From the NCBI GenBank assembly GCA_013076295.1, contig RQOL01000861.1, positions 4,876,235 to 4,940,234 of the forward strand: a DNA stretch of 64,000 bases, in the 5' to 3' direction. Source of the stretch: Sanderia malayensis (Eukaryota > Cnidaria > Scyphozoa > Semaeostomeae > Pelagiidae). How positions within the stretch are numbered: position 1 is the first letter of the stretch; every line of letters begins with the position of its first letter. This document shows positions 12,296 to 24,297 of this stretch, one piece after another. A program made the translations under genes and the position numbers. The notes beneath the pieces were generated by a model. It ran no database searches. It was not told where the DNA came from and saw only the letters and a program-made list of their open reading frames with translations.

Positions 12296-15200
12296 TCAAG
12301 TGACAGTGGTCTTGCAATCTTCTGAACATCCATTACTAAATCTCTCTGGCTTCTTTCTTTTCTGAGAAAATGAAAACGAGACATCAAACAAAATTAAATT
12401 AGCATGAAGCAATGAAGGTAAAAAAATTGTTTTACTTTTCCAAATGGGTAACACCAAAGGTCGTGGGTTCAAATCAACATCTAACTCAAAAACAAGATCA
12501 TTGGGACATTTGTTAAAGTAAAGGCAGCCGGCCTCATAAATGTGCTCAATCGCAGGATAACCCACTCTAGCAGGATGAAGGCTAAAACGTTTTAATACAA
12601 GTATGCTATACGTAAACAAAAAAAGAAGCCATTCAAAAATGATTACTTGAAGTCGCTGCATCAGAGACAAACTAGGATCCTAGAAAACGAAGAAACGAAA
12701 TGAGATAAGTGGAATACTGTGACATACAATATACATATATTTTTTTCCTATATGTTCTATACTATTTAAAATTTCGGGCAAACAAAATGCTGAAAAGTAA
12801 AAAATGAGATTAATAAACTAATGACTTGTCTAATGTCGAGCTCCACTTCGATGCTGGCGATTATTCACATATGTTCAGTAAATGTACAACAAAATATACG
12901 AATTCATTATAATTAAAGAAATACAACTGTGTGTATTAATGAAATGCAAACTAGGCATAGCTTACAATTCCTTTGTCTTCTAAATGAACTGAATGAAACT
13001 TCAGATAACCAACTGCAGCAAATGCATCATCTGAATGGATCACAATTTCTGAATCATCTCTTCAAGATAAAATGATAACTCGGAATAACTTAATACTGGA
13101 TGGAGTATAACTTGGACAGAGAAACACATCCAATTTCCATGACTTTTCTATTTCATCATTAAAGTGTTATGAACGAATCCAATTGATTCCTTCCATAATA
13201 CAATTGAATCCGTTCATGATACTGTTAAGTCATTATCATAAGATGAAGGACTTGACTCCAATACTCACAGAACTATTTTCTTCAGAAATATTGGACAATC
13301 CAATGTCATAGTTTCATATTCGCCACCCTCTCCACAGATATTTATACCATACTTCTTATTCTGTATGCAAATCAGAAAAAAACTAGATGCAATAAGCAAA
13401 GTAAAAGACATGGCTTGAATTAATAAAATAGCTGATACTTAGCAAACAAAATATAGGCAAAGCCGTTCAGCACTGCACAGTTGCTAAAATACTGTCACCA
13501 TTTAATATGCAATATGGTGCTAAATGTAGTGCATACGCTATCCAAACATGAATAAGTGCTTGAATAAATAACTTACCAGCTGTTGAAGATGTACCTGCAT
13601 CTCCGAGATGCTCATTGATAAATGTTTTCTTGGATCAAGACCTACAACGCATGGATCCATTAGAAACTACATTATCAATTGCAGTTCAAAGATTATTAAT
13701 TGATTACTCAATCTTTAACAATCTGAAATAATCTCCATTCGGAATACTGACCAGAGAATTTGTCGAGATAGACATTGAAAATTAAATTGTAAAAACAAAG
13801 ACATGGGGGTACAAGTTCAGAATGAAGTGGAGATTGTTTCAAGCAGTGAGCATTCTCTGTATACAATTAATCAGAAAGAAATCAAATAACTTGATACCTC
13901 AAAGGAGTTAACTTTACCTAATGCAACAAAATAATTCTGTTTCACACAATAATTGCACAAGTGGATAAAAAACATAGTGAACATTAAAATATACCGAGTG
14001 CTGCAACTTTAATAATGATTGCGTTTAATTCCATGTCAATCATCTCCTGGAGGAGCTCGCCCTGGTCTCTTTGCCAAAGATAGCAAAGACTTTTCAGACC
14101 TAATCTTTGACATCTAAAAATAATAATGTCTTATGTTTCAACGCTCAGCATAAGTTTGTAAATATTTTAGCAAATAAAATGGAATTGATTAGCAACAAGG
14201 TCTGGCATTGCTATACATTTATACATCTGAAATGCACTAACTGCAAGCAAGAAAGCAATATTTATTTGTTGATAAAGACTGAAGGTTCTGGAAGCTATGC
14301 AGCTGATGTGGGCCTGTGACTTGTGCAACCAGAATGATATCATAGAACAAATACCCTGGGTACTCAATTATTGACCTCATAAAGATGGACAGCTGCATTG
14401 ACTGACGGCCTGTAGTTCATGACTTTGACAGCGTGGACCCCTGAGGACTAACCATGCTACGAAATCCAGCACCTCAACCACTAGGCTACACCATCATATC
14501 ATTGGACAATATAGTATACTGCACTGCAAAGTAATCCACGTCCCACAAGACCAGACAAATGATTCTCGAGGCCAAAATTTTTTCTCTATTCTGGCACATC
14601 AAACCTGGATACAGGGGCAAAATCTGCATAACTTCCTCAATTAAAGTAATATTACTTACACATGTTCAACTCGAACTCGTTGATAGTCTGAGAAAACGGC
14701 ACCAACACTCACAGCATCAAATGAAATTTGTTTCTGAAAATAAACTATACCCATCAATGTTCAAAATATTTATGTATAAAAAACTCAAATCACCCAAAAT
14801 TTGCCAGTGCCAGAACTCAACAGGATTTTGTGCATGCAAGGAAAAACTTTGTGCACACCAGGTATGCATAGCCATACCTGGTGTGCACAATTTCTTGGGT
14901 GCAATATGTAATATTCACCCATTTATTAGAACGTTTTCCTATCCTGTCATGCACTGATATGTGCATGCAAGTCCTGATTTCTAGGATGCACTTGAAAATT
15001 GCCGTGCACAGGCAGCTGCCAAACTCAGCATACTTCCAATCCCATGAAGACGAAATGCTTTACAATGCAGTGGTTATGTTTATAACATGTCTGGAGGGAA
15101 CACAAACCTGTATTTCCTTGAGAAGCTGAAACAAGTCTTCAACTTCATCTGCATCACTTTCTTCATAAACCATATCCTTGCATACAGATGAGCCCCTGAT

Positions 15201-15919
15201 TGTCCTTCTAAACAAAGGTAACCCTATCGCTTCGGCATAAACATCAATAACATCATGTCCAACAGTCTGGTACATATAGCTATCAATTTCATCTAAAAGT
15301 AATAATTTTAGCGTAAGCATGTTATGACACATGACACACTGGTAGACCGGTATAATATAATAGACATTGCAAACTTCAATGTCCCTGGAGCCACATTCAG
15401 ACCGAGGTTCAAAGTAGATTTGGACTTGCTGAATCTATGAATTGGTTGTCCAAAAGTCTTCGAGTTGCAGAAATTAAAATGCAAAACTAAACTTATAGCT
15501 ATTCCAAATCCTGTATTTTGAAGATTTTTGGAAAATTTTCTGGCCAGAGAGGATTCGTCAATAATGATCATTATGTTGAGATCAGTGCAAAAAGGTAGTA
15601 AAAATTAAATTATAATTTGTCATAGAAATTTGTCAATAAATAAAATAGTTAACCTTTCTCTTCAGGCTTTAAATTCGCAAGTGCTACAATTTCATGACCT
15701 TCTCTCAGACATTCAATTAAATTATAACAGCTATCCTTTCCACCGCTGTTGAAAAAAATAGAAAAAATTCAAAACCAAAATATATTCAAAACTAGATATA
15801 TATTCATACATGCAAGAAGTGAAATGAGCTATCGAATTCCACAAAAAAATAAAATGTGGGCTACAACATGTAACTTGACAGATCCAATATACTCACCTAA
15901 CAAGACCTACAACTTTCAT
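12296..15919 (-). CDS. DPH6: Diphthine--ammonia ligase
   Basis: ATP-dependent amidation of diphthine to diphthamide on elongation factor 2, the last step of that modification, in the cytosol. Exons in transcript order: 15897-15919, 15654-15745, 15108-15292, 14660-14733, 13995-14113, 13577-13641, 13269-13360, 12966-13059, 12647-12679, 12296-12361; 843 nt, 280 residues (vertebrate protein about 267). The N-terminus MKVVGLV joined to SGGKDSCYNLIECL gives the PP-loop ATPase motif SGGKDS, split by intron 1. Other signatures: DEIDSYMYQTVGHDVI, SVGAVFSDYQRVRVEHV, YLWQRDQGELLQEMI, IIIKVAALGLDPRKHL, CGEGGEYETMTLDCP. There are no C-terminal Rid-type domains as in the yeast enzyme; the end (RKKPERFSNGCSEDC) is short and basic/Cys-containing. 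The last two small exons are supported mainly by phase and borders. The start lies 824 bp from the divergent DRAM gene. Confidence 0.93.
14392..14495 (-). repeat. tRNA-like SINE fragment in a DPH6 intron
   Basis: On the minus strand the A-box-like GTAGCCTAGTGGTTGAGG is clear; the B box is degenerate. It lies in the DPH6 intron between 14113 and 14660. It is probably an old SINE copy. Confidence 0.5.
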
Positions 15920-16743
15920 TTCTTTTTATATTTGCTATACTCTTCCTCTACACTTCTATTAGCAAATAGCATATGTGTCAATGTCTAGAAGCCAAGCCAC
16001 GTGGGCAAGACGATGGTCGATACCAATAGCTAGAAACAGCAGACGTCACACAACAACAGCAACAATAAAGCTGGACAGCAGACGACTCAAAGTCATTAAT
16101 AATGTAAACGTATTAACGAGCTGAATACACCCAACGTCCTCTCAATAAATGTTATTCATAATTTAAAATTCTTTTCTTCCTGTTGATAGTTGTCCTTTTC
16201 ACATGCATATGCAAATAAAGATTAAAAACCGCATGAAGCTTGTTCATATTCAGTTTAAAAGGTTGCTTGGTAATAGCACACACACAAAACCAACCATTGC
16301 AGACTGTAAACAAAGCCCTGAGTTGAAAAAAAAAACAGCTGAAATTATCGAAAGAAACTCTTCACGCTCTAATTGGCAATTTACAAGGAATGATGAAAAT
16401 GCACTTGCGGGAATGGATCAGCCACAAAAATAATGGAAGAAAGGGAATTTGCGCATGAACGAGTTGCGTTTCAAAGAATGTTGTGAAAAGGTTCTCCCAG
16501 ATGATGCCGCATTTTGTGATACTAAATTTAATCTTAAACCGAATTTGTGTTGCTAAAGTATACGAAGAGGTTTCCACTGTGAAATGCGTAGTTTACGAAT
16601 GTGGAGAAAAATTGTTTTGTTGTAATAGAGTTTCATCCAACTGCTAACAAAAATAAGATTTATGAGTCGCTGAACGAGAGAGAAACAAGCGAAGCCAAGT
16701 TCAACAACGTCGTTTCATACATCAGGAATAAATATATCAAAGA
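15920..16743. promoter_or_regulatory. Shared head-to-head promoter region, DPH6 / DRAM-like gene
   Basis: DPH6 (-) and the intronless DRAM-family gene (+) start at opposite ends of this 824-bp interval, so both promoters must lie here unless an untranslated exon sits further away. No TATA box or transcription factor site can be named with confidence. The short open frames inside are not supported as genes. Confidence 0.5.
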
Positions 16744-17763
16744 GTGGAGAATAATAACATGAGAATAACAATGCCAGGACGAGGAGGGATTTCAAAATCA
16801 CTCTCGCTCAACAGAATTACAGCAATCACAAATGACGAGCCTGGAAGCACGGTGGACACAGGTGACTCAACGCGAAAATTTCGTGGACTATTCAAGAGCA
16901 AAACAGTGTACGGCAAACAAGGTAAAAGCTTCGGCAACAAGCTGTTGATATCACTGCCGATACTGAACGTCCTGATACCACTTGTGTTCATAATAGCTTC
17001 GTATATTTATGCAGAGCAGACACACAAATCGTTTTTGCCACACGGCAATACAGTACCGTTCATCAGTGACATTGGAGACAAAAGACCACAGAGCAGTTTG
17101 TTTACGTTCGGATTGACTTTGGGTTCATTCGCCACTCTTGGCGTCATAATAACCAGGTATTGCCAGGTGAAGCATTTCAGTTTGCAATTCGACAATAAAG
17201 CAAACAAATGTGCATTATTTGTGGGGCTTTTATTCCTGCTTGGCAAGCTGGTGGTTGTGTCATTTCAATTGTCCAGCGAGAAAGCTGTGCATTTTATTGG
17301 CGCAGGCATATACGTCATCTTTGCCACAGTGTATTCAATTATACAGACGGCAATTTCGTGTAAAAACAGACGTCTCTACGGGGCATACGAAAAATACATA
17401 TTGGCAACAAGAATTCTACTCCTCGCTGCTATGATAATTGGAACGTTTTTGTTCGGAGTTTTTCTTGCCCCTAGCCTGACAAAATACAACAGAAAGGGCT
17501 ATTCGGTGTCACAATCGGGGGAATGGCTATTCGCTTGTGGAAAAATGTTCTATTTGCTCACATTTGTTGTCGATTTCTGGCCTATGCACCCAAAACTACT
17601 TCTGATCAAGCCGAGAAAAAGAAGGCCCACTGAAGCTGGTGCAACTGTCTTGTCAAACGCCAGAGTACTACGAATATCGTACGAGCATTGTCTTGAAAAC
17701 GGTGAACCACCAACCAATGACGAACCGGGTGTTTCAACGGCAGACCATGGTCCACCGAGCTGA
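16744..17763 (+). CDS. DRAM / Frag1 / Sfk1-family multi-pass membrane protein (single unit)
   Basis: One uninterrupted exon of 339 residues. Vertebrate DRAM proteins are lysosomal or plasma-membrane proteins of about 240-270 residues linked to autophagy and p53 response; the role of this invertebrate member is unknown. About 60 cytosolic-type residues come first, then six hydrophobic segments beginning at LLISLPILNVLIPLVFI. Family signatures are clear: VPFISDIGDKRPQSSLF after helix 1 (compare the family's 'lPyISDtG..pPes.iF'), ITRYCQVKH, VHFIGAGIYVIFATVYSIIQ, and the last-helix region SQSGEWLFACGKMFYLL followed by VVDFW. The tail is hydrophilic. The ATG at 16744 gives the whole frame; a second in-frame ATG lies five codons on (16759). 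Lack of introns among intron-rich neighbours could mean a retroposed origin. It is a diverged relative of the double-unit gene at 26392. Confidence 0.88.
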   Translation: MENNNMRITMPGRGGISKSLSLNRITAITNDEPGSTVDTGDSTRKFRGLFKSKTVYGKQGKSFGNKLLISLPILNVLIPLVFIIASYIYAEQTHKSFLPHGNTVPFISDIGDKRPQSSLFTFGLTLGSFATLGVIITRYCQVKHFSLQFDNKANKCALFVGLLFLLGKLVVVSFQLSSEKAVHFIGAGIYVIFATVYSIIQTAISCKNRRLYGAYEKYILATRILLLAAMIIGTFLFGVFLAPSLTKYNRKGYSVSQSGEWLFACGKMFYLLTFVVDFWPMHPKLLLIKPRKRRPTEAGATVLSNARVLRISYEHCLENGEPPTNDEPGVSTADHGPPS

Positions 17764-18698
17764 ACCTTTCGGAGAAAGATGTTGAGAAAAGACTTGACAA
17801 GTTTGGCGTTCAATATAATTTTTCTTCAGTTGCTGCACAACTGCAATTTATACATGTGCACATTAGATTAACCGCATTAAATATTGGCCTATTGGAAACT
17901 GCGAACTGCGATGAACAAACAGCCTTAGAACATGGTGCAGAAGTGCAGAAACAATCATACCCAAAATCTGTTTGACATGATGCGGGGTATGATATGATTG
18001 CTGCTTATGCCACGATTCTGTTATCTTATAATAATCTTTTATTTAGCCTTGTTCAATCAAATACATTATTAATGAATTGAGCATACCTTTAATTTAAAAA
18101 CAGGTGGTTGACAATGCTATCTGGATAAATACAATTATAATGATTATTATTATTACCGACCATCGGTTTGGAGCTCGCAGGTGGCGTGGTAATTTTCAGT
18201 TATAACTAAAGCAGTAATTAGACAATTCGACAACTTATTCAACGAGCATAGTCAATTTGATAAAATATAAAATATACAGTGTAGTCCTAGATTTTGTCCT
18301 CGATTGTTACAAACTGTCCATATCGAGTATATTAGACGAGTCAGACGTAACATAAAACCAAGCACTACCTGTTGAGTGGTGTCCATTTAAAGCTGCTGAA
18401 ATGCAATAATCATAGCACACATTCTATTACACCGTGCTAATCTACTCTGCGATTAGAATTAACGATGGGCAATAACGTGTCTGACTGCTTGTTAACAAAC
18501 TTGATTCCTTAAACATTCTTGCAATAATCATATAATAAAATGATGACACATAAAGTCTTCTAATAGTCCCTGCAATACATTGCAGGCACTTTCATGCCAT
18601 GATAGCAAATCAATGTATAGTGCTTCGCTGATGTGCTACACGCATCTTTGCACACGAATGCTGGTTGTGTTGTGGTAATAACAACAGCAACTACAAAC
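17764..18698. other. Intergenic, no gene seen
   Basis: AT-rich spacer between the DRAM-like stop codon and the stop codon of the PAN-EGF-CUB gene on the other strand, so the two genes converge here. I see only 3' UTR-type sequence, no long open frame and no clear repeat. Confidence 0.6.
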
Positions 18699-19999
18699 TC
18701 AAGTAGACTTCCTCCCGGCCGCAATGGATTCATAGAGAATACGAAAACCTTTATACACAAGACTATAGTCACTGACAAAGCTCAAGGTAATAAAGTTGCT
18801 TTCAGACAACCAAGTGAAATGTTGATAATGTCCACAAAACCTCGTCGTATTACCACCCTCTTCACTGATTTCCAGATAATCGAAAATGCAGCCATCATCT
18901 TCGCTCAACGTCTCCAACGTGAAGTCCACGAACGTGAGTTTAATCACTGCTTCACTCGCAACAGAAATCATATACGTGCAAGTCTCGTTCACTGAATAAC
19001 TCTCGGGGTATCCAGGTGACGTCACAGTGCCACGAGGCGCAGTCAGAAGAATATTGTGGCAATCTGGGTGTAAGGCAAAGAGCTCATTCACAGACGAATA
19101 CTTCTCCAGCTCACATACACAACATTACGCAACTCTAGTTTCAATCACAACTATCAATGTCAAACAAACGTCGCCATCTCTAAAACGAGTTGGCTTCACT
19201 TTCAAAGCCTACTACAACCACGCCCATCAGACTAATTTTCATACAACCAGATACACGTTCCCTTCCATTACGCCAACTACATCCTCCTGGTACACAAATA
19301 AAACTTAGATTATAAGTCAATACAACGACTGAGCTGGTAATCCCCAATACAATACTATAGAAGAGCAAGAAATTAATAGACAATGATCAATGTAAGTGAA
19401 AACGCTAACTCATCATAACATGCATGCAGCAAAGGCTTACCTTGACAATGAATTCCAACCTGTCCTTTGTCACATGGGTAGCATTTGTAACCAGGGCATT
19501 CGCATGTGTCTTTACAGAGAACGCCTCTTTTGCATGGGCTGTTTTGTTTACAATTATTTCCAACCTAACGACAATACACGATATATAATTTATTTGCTAT
19601 GTTTGTGATTATAGCTGTGATTCATATGGAAGTAGTATCATGTTGTTTACTTACAAGTGGCTCTGAATAATTTGTCGTTGCAAATGTCCATCCTCGTTTG
19701 ACTGACAATGTTACATTATCTCGAATGTCTTCTGGTGTTTTACTATTCAATTCACAAGTACCGTTCCCACCATTTTCACTGTTGATTGATTTGCACCTTG
19801 TATTGAAGAGACACTCCAGTTTGCATTCCTCTTGTGAAAGAAATAACAATGTATTTACCACTGATCCTTGCAGAACGTAATCTGCATTCATCACACTGAA
19901 ATTGCCATATTGTTTACAGTGTAAGCGGACGATTAGACCTTCACTCCAAGGTAGAATCCTTAGCAGCAAAAAACCAAAAATGAAAGTCAAATTCTTCAT
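18699..19999 (-). CDS. Secreted PAN-EGF-CUB protein
   Basis: Exons in transcript order: 19655-19999, 19441-19564, 18699-19063; 834 nt, 277 residues. Exon 1 starts at the ATG at 19999 and encodes a signal peptide (MKNLTFIFGFLLLRILPWSEG) and a PAN/apple-like domain with Cys in EECKLECLFNTRCKSI and GNGTCELNS. Exon 2 encodes one EGF-like module (NNCKQNSPCKRGVLCKDTCE to GQVGIHCQ). Exon 3 enters in phase 1 through a good pyrimidine-rich acceptor and encodes a complete CUB domain, starting DCHNILLTAPRGTVTSPGYP, with GCIFDYLEI and TRFCGHY, ending SIAAGRKST then TGA. Such modular proteins bind ligands outside the cell or in matrix; the specific role is unknown. Exons 1-2 and intron 1 are nearly identical to the plus-strand gene at 22657-23191, but exon 3 is a different domain. 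Confidence 0.82.
19441..19999 (-). repeat. Inverted duplicate of the PAN+EGF region, copy 1
   Basis: Matches 22657-23191 in inverted orientation. The PAN parts differ at only a few residues (HCKQYGNFSVMNADY against NCKQYGNFSVTNADY), the EGF parts at about one (KRGVLC against KSGVLC), and the intron between them is alignable along most of its length, including TACTTCCATATGAATCACA. Conservation of the intron indicates a recent segmental duplication or gene conversion, not selection on protein alone. Confidence 0.9.
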
Positions 20000-20691
20000 T
20001 ATTATCAGCCAGCTTTCCTCTCCATTGCTGCCACAGAAAATGCAGATCCATGCAAATGTTAAAAACAACTAATGAAACGACAGCTTTCTGAAATTCTACT
20101 AATCTATTCATGAACAGAATTGAAAAACTGAGTCGTTTTACAAAGGAATAAAAATAAAACAAACGTTGTTGAATATTCGTATAACCAGGTGGAGTTATCT
20201 GCAGCTATTAAATTAAATTCCACATTTGTTGTTTTGTTCCACATTGTTTTAATTTAAAAAAATAATTAAATTCAAGCTTTGCGTAAAATTATGGCTGAAA
20301 AACAAACCCCAAAACACGAAGAAAGTTAAAAGGAAAAAGTTAATGCTATTAATAGTTGACAAAACTTCCAAATTTCAAAGATCCCAGAACTCTAGGATTA
20401 CAAATAGTCGCTAAAACCAAACTAAAATGGACATTGTACCATGTTGAGTACAAGGCATACGTAAACAAACTCCACTGACACAGTATATGTGCGCACTCAC
20501 CAAAGGTTCATGAATTTTTGTCTAAGCATACAGTTCAGTTTCAAATTAGACTTGCCCCAAGTCTATCTCGAAGAAGAACTATGAGGAAACTGCGGTGGAG
20601 GCTTTGTTTTTCCTCCTCCACAATACCCCCAACAGTTCCCTTACGAAATCATAAAGATAGGATATCTTGTATTTCGTGCACTGTATAGAGA

Positions 20692-20994
20692 TACCGTATT
20701 TCATCGATTAAACGCCCCCTCGAATAAACGCCCCCTTATGCTGCCAGCTTTTGCAATAAACGTCCCCCCTCGATTAAACGCCCCTCTTTGTGCAAAACCA
20801 CGGCGACTTTCATTTTCTACGTTGTTGCTCGATAAAGCAAGGCTCAACTAAACCATTTTCTTTTTTTCTGGACCCAATGACAGAGCCTGTGATCTTGTAC
20901 TTTCTAATAAACGCCCCCCTCGAATAATGGCCCCCCATCAAAAAGTGCCGAGATTAATAAACGCCCCGTGGCGTTTAATCGAGGAAATACGGTA
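20692..20994. mobile_element. MITE with TACCGTATTTC ends
   Basis: TACCGTATTTCATCGATTAA at the left is inverted at the right (ends TTTAATCGAGGAAATACGGTA); the first 26 bp pair with one or two mismatches. Inside are repeated 'ATTAAACGCCCC'-type motifs. It is 303 bp, non-coding, and lies between the two divergent PAN-EGF genes. Confidence 0.8.
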
Positions 20995-22405
20995 TGTAAG
21001 ATATCTCTATGTACGAAATAAACTTCTAGCGAGTCTAAGATTGAATTGAGAATGGTAAAACAGGGATTATTGTAAGGAAAATTTACAACTCCACAAATGA
21101 ACCCAAAAATTTTCGAGCCGAAAAACAGTTCAAGTATTTTTGGGGGGTCTCGTGCATTCCATGTAAACTCCACGCCGAAGGTACGCCAAGGCAAGGCCAG
21201 GTGTACGCCAGGGTTTATATGCAATTAAAAAACGAACAAAAACATTGCGCCAACCCCACCCCCATAATTACAAGTTATTTATGCATTGGCATAACAATGA
21301 TGCAGAAATACGCGCACAAACCAAATGGTGATGGAACAAATCAACAAATGCTGACAGAATGGCAATCAATCACAAGTAATTAAAAGAATAATGTAATAAA
21401 TTAAATTAAAATTGGTACGCCACACGCCAGCAGATACTGATCTCACGCCAACGCCACGCCAAAAAACATTACTCCACGCCGAAGATCTTCGGGATTTGCT
21501 ACATGGAATGCACCTCGGGGTCTCCCTGGGGGGGTCTGGGGGCATGCGCCTCTGCAAAACTTTGAAAAGTAAGCCTCCAAGATAAAAAATGCTAAAAAAA
21601 TGCCATTCCCATTAATAGTAAGGTTGAATTTATAATTGGTTTGTGCCACTCGTATATTATTTGATGATGCAGATTTTTCAGATTATAGTATTATTGCTCT
21701 CTTATACTCAATATTATCCAAATATTGACAGTTGAGAACTCCAAATTTTGGATTCACAACTCTAATTTTCAATTTCACAAACCAGGAAAAACAAACAAAT
21801 CCAGCTTACAATAATCCCCGGTAAAACACTACAGCTCAAAATTACAATTAGCTTTGCTAACATAATAAACACTACCGTTGCTTATTAATTATTGAACATT
21901 TTCCCCAGTCACGAGCTTGTTGTGACCATCCAGCTCATATATTTCCATTTCGCACTGCTATGCAATAACAGTGTCAGAGAAACATGTGTTTGTTATAAAT
22001 TGTGAATGAACTGGTTTATCAGCTTTTGAGAACTTCTCTCCACCCTCGTCTATTTTAAACCATCGCCGCCTGCTATTATTATGCACACAACACACGAATC
22101 AACAAGGTTGATCAATTGTGGTATGTAAAGAAATCAATTGGCCATGTTTTGCTTTTGGCATAATAACATATTAAACACATTGTAGAAGTTTTTATTCAAA
22201 CTGGAAATCTCTTCCCAAAGCGAGCACATCCTAACGTTCTATAACATAAACAATATATAACATAAACACTATTTTTAGTGGCACAGTTCTTGCAATGCAG
22301 CGAGTTGGCTTGAACAAAGACTGGAAAACTTAAAATAAAGATAAAGAATAGAAATATGAAACTTGGTACAGATCTCCTGTTTACGAGGTAGCTTTGTTCT
22401 TTTTT
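20995..22405. other. Spacer between divergent PAN-EGF genes, repeat-rich
   Basis: No gene found. The part at 21130-21570 holds partly inverted blocks (GTGCATTCCATGTAAACTCC against CTACATGGAATGCACCTCGG) with several 'ACGCCA' runs, which looks like remains of a further repeat. The rest is AT-rich. The promoters of the two divergent genes should lie in or next to this stretch and the MITE at 20692-20994. Confidence 0.5.
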
Positions 22406-24176
22406 ATGAGTAACCCATTCATAAAATTGTTCTCTGCATTCTTTGTTGCTACTTTTTGGTACATCATACTAACTTTTTGCCGAGGTTGCCGGATTTGTGT
22501 AACACACACAGGTTAGTTAAACGCGAGCTACTTCTGGCGTGTAGTATAAGTGCTACGTGCAGTTGAAAATGAGAAACCATCAAGAAACGTTTGAAATACA
22601 ACTATTTGTAAGCGGCTTTCTATCATAACTATTTATCACACGAACATTCGTTTTAGCATTCTGCTGCTGGGGATTCTACCTTGGAGTGAAGGTCTAATTG
22701 TCCGCTTAAACTGTAAACAATATGGCAATTTCAGTGTGACAAATGCAGATTACGTTCTGCAAGGATCAGTGGTGAATACATTGTTATTTCTTTCACAAGA
22801 GGAATGCAAACTGGAGTGTCTCTTTAATACAAGGTGCAAATCAATCAACAGTGAAAATGGTGGGAACGGTACTTGTGAATTGAATAGTAAAACACCAGAA
22901 GACATTCGAGATAATGTAACATTGTCAGTCAAACGAGGATGGACATTTGCAACGACTAATTATTCAGAACCACTTGTAAGTAAGCAGGATATTACTTCCA
23001 TATGAATCACATCTATATATCATAAACATAGCAAATAAATTATCTATAGTTTACTGTCGCCTCTGAGGTTGGAAATAATTGTAAACAAAACAGCCCATGC
23101 AAAAGTGGCGTTCTTTGTAAAGACACATGCGAATGCCCTGGTTACAAATGCTACCCATGTGACAAAGGACAGGTTGGAATTCATTGTCAAGGTCAGTGTT
23201 TACTACGCATGCTTGTATACCGTAAATCCTCGAATAAGTCCCCACCTCCGAATAACCCCTCCCCTCGAATAAGTCCCCATCCTGATAATCATTTGCAAGG
23301 ACATTGAGCCCAAGTTTCCAAACATTGAAGTTGTTTAGTGAATGTATTGCAAATAGCAGAAAGTCTAAACCAATAACTTTATTGATTGGCTGCATCGCGT
23401 ATATTTTAATTGGTTTAATATTGAACAATAATCCAGCTAAAATTTCGTTTTTGCAAATAAGCCCCCTAGGGGTTATTCGAGGATTTACGGTATACCCACT
23501 ACGTTACTGGATTTTTTGCAAAACAATTTCGATTTGATAAACTTGAATTCGAAAATACTGACTCGCTTTCTGCTAATTGTTAGCATGGAAAGATTGCGAT
23601 TCGGCTTATTCAGCGGGATACAACAACAGTGGGTACTTTCGCATCGGGTCGCAGTCAAATTTAGTTTACTGCAACATGGAAAAACAATGGATCTTGATAC
23701 AGAGGAACACAGTGAAAACTGTCAGTTCTCAACCTTTCAATCAGAAATTAAGCCGCTACAAAGATGGATTCGGTGGAACTAATGATGATTATTACTGGAT
23801 TGGATTAAACAAATTACACAGGTTGTCGAGCTCTAACGCCGGAGCGAGGCTGAACATCAAATACAGGATCTATTCAGCAACATCAAAAACATATGGCATT
23901 CATTACGAGACTTTTGCTGTTGGCGAAAATAGTGACAAATATAAGCTTAAAATTGATGGCTTTTCGGGTGACGGAGAGGACCTTATGAGCATGCATAATG
24001 GCAGTAAATTTTATACACAAAGTAACCACTGGGGTTCACCATGTTACAAATCGAACCTGGGAGGATGGTGGTTCGCTTTTACAAAGTGTAGTAAAAGTTT
24101 GAATCTGGTCAGTCGAAGCAGAGAAGAAAATCAGTTGGATCTCTCATTTTCGGAAATGAAAATCCAGATCAAATAA
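22406..24176 (+). CDS. Secreted PAN-EGF-fibrinogen-like protein
   Basis: Supported exons are 22657-22975 (PAN), 23068-23191 (EGF) and 23584-24176 (fibrinogen-like), with TAA at 24174. The PAN exon has no in-frame ATG. A candidate leader exon, 22406-22458, encodes a hydrophobic start (MSNPFIKLFSAFFVATF) and joins in phase through a weak GTACAT donor; this part is tentative. With it the protein has 362 residues. The last exon carries fibrinogen C-domain signatures: WKDCDSAYSAGYNNSGYFRI, LVYCNM, QWILIQRN, YWIGLNKLHRL and GGWWFAFTKC. The usual calcium-binding FSTxDxDND is replaced by FYTQSNHWG, so calcium binding as in ficolins or tachylectins is doubtful. Such proteins often act as pattern-recognition lectins; the role here is unknown. 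It converges with RCCD1, leaving 121 bp between stop codons. Confidence 0.78.
22657..23191 (+). repeat. Inverted duplicate of the PAN+EGF region, copy 2
   Basis: Partner of 19441-19999. The match fades within the next intron, where a MITE (23218-23492) is inserted, and upstream near ATTCTGCTGCTGG. In the other copy the aligned upstream stretch contains the start ATG; here it does not. Confidence 0.9.
23218..23492. mobile_element. MITE, TACCGTAAATCC family, copy 1
   Basis: TACCGTAAATCCTCGAATAA at 23218 is inverted at the right end (TTATTCGAGGATTTACGGTA, ending 23492). Length 275 bp. Internal sequence AAAATTTCGTTTTTGCAAAT is shared, in opposite orientation, with the 278-bp copy at 47713-47990. 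It is inserted in the intron just before the fibrinogen exon. Confidence 0.9.
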
Positions 24177-24297
24177 TCAAGCCAACACTGATCATTTCTT
24201 TAGCTATCCAAAAACAAACATTAGCATCATAAATTTCACCCGCACAAATGCAGTAGTGAGATCACTTATTTATCAAATTATAGCTATTATTAAATTT

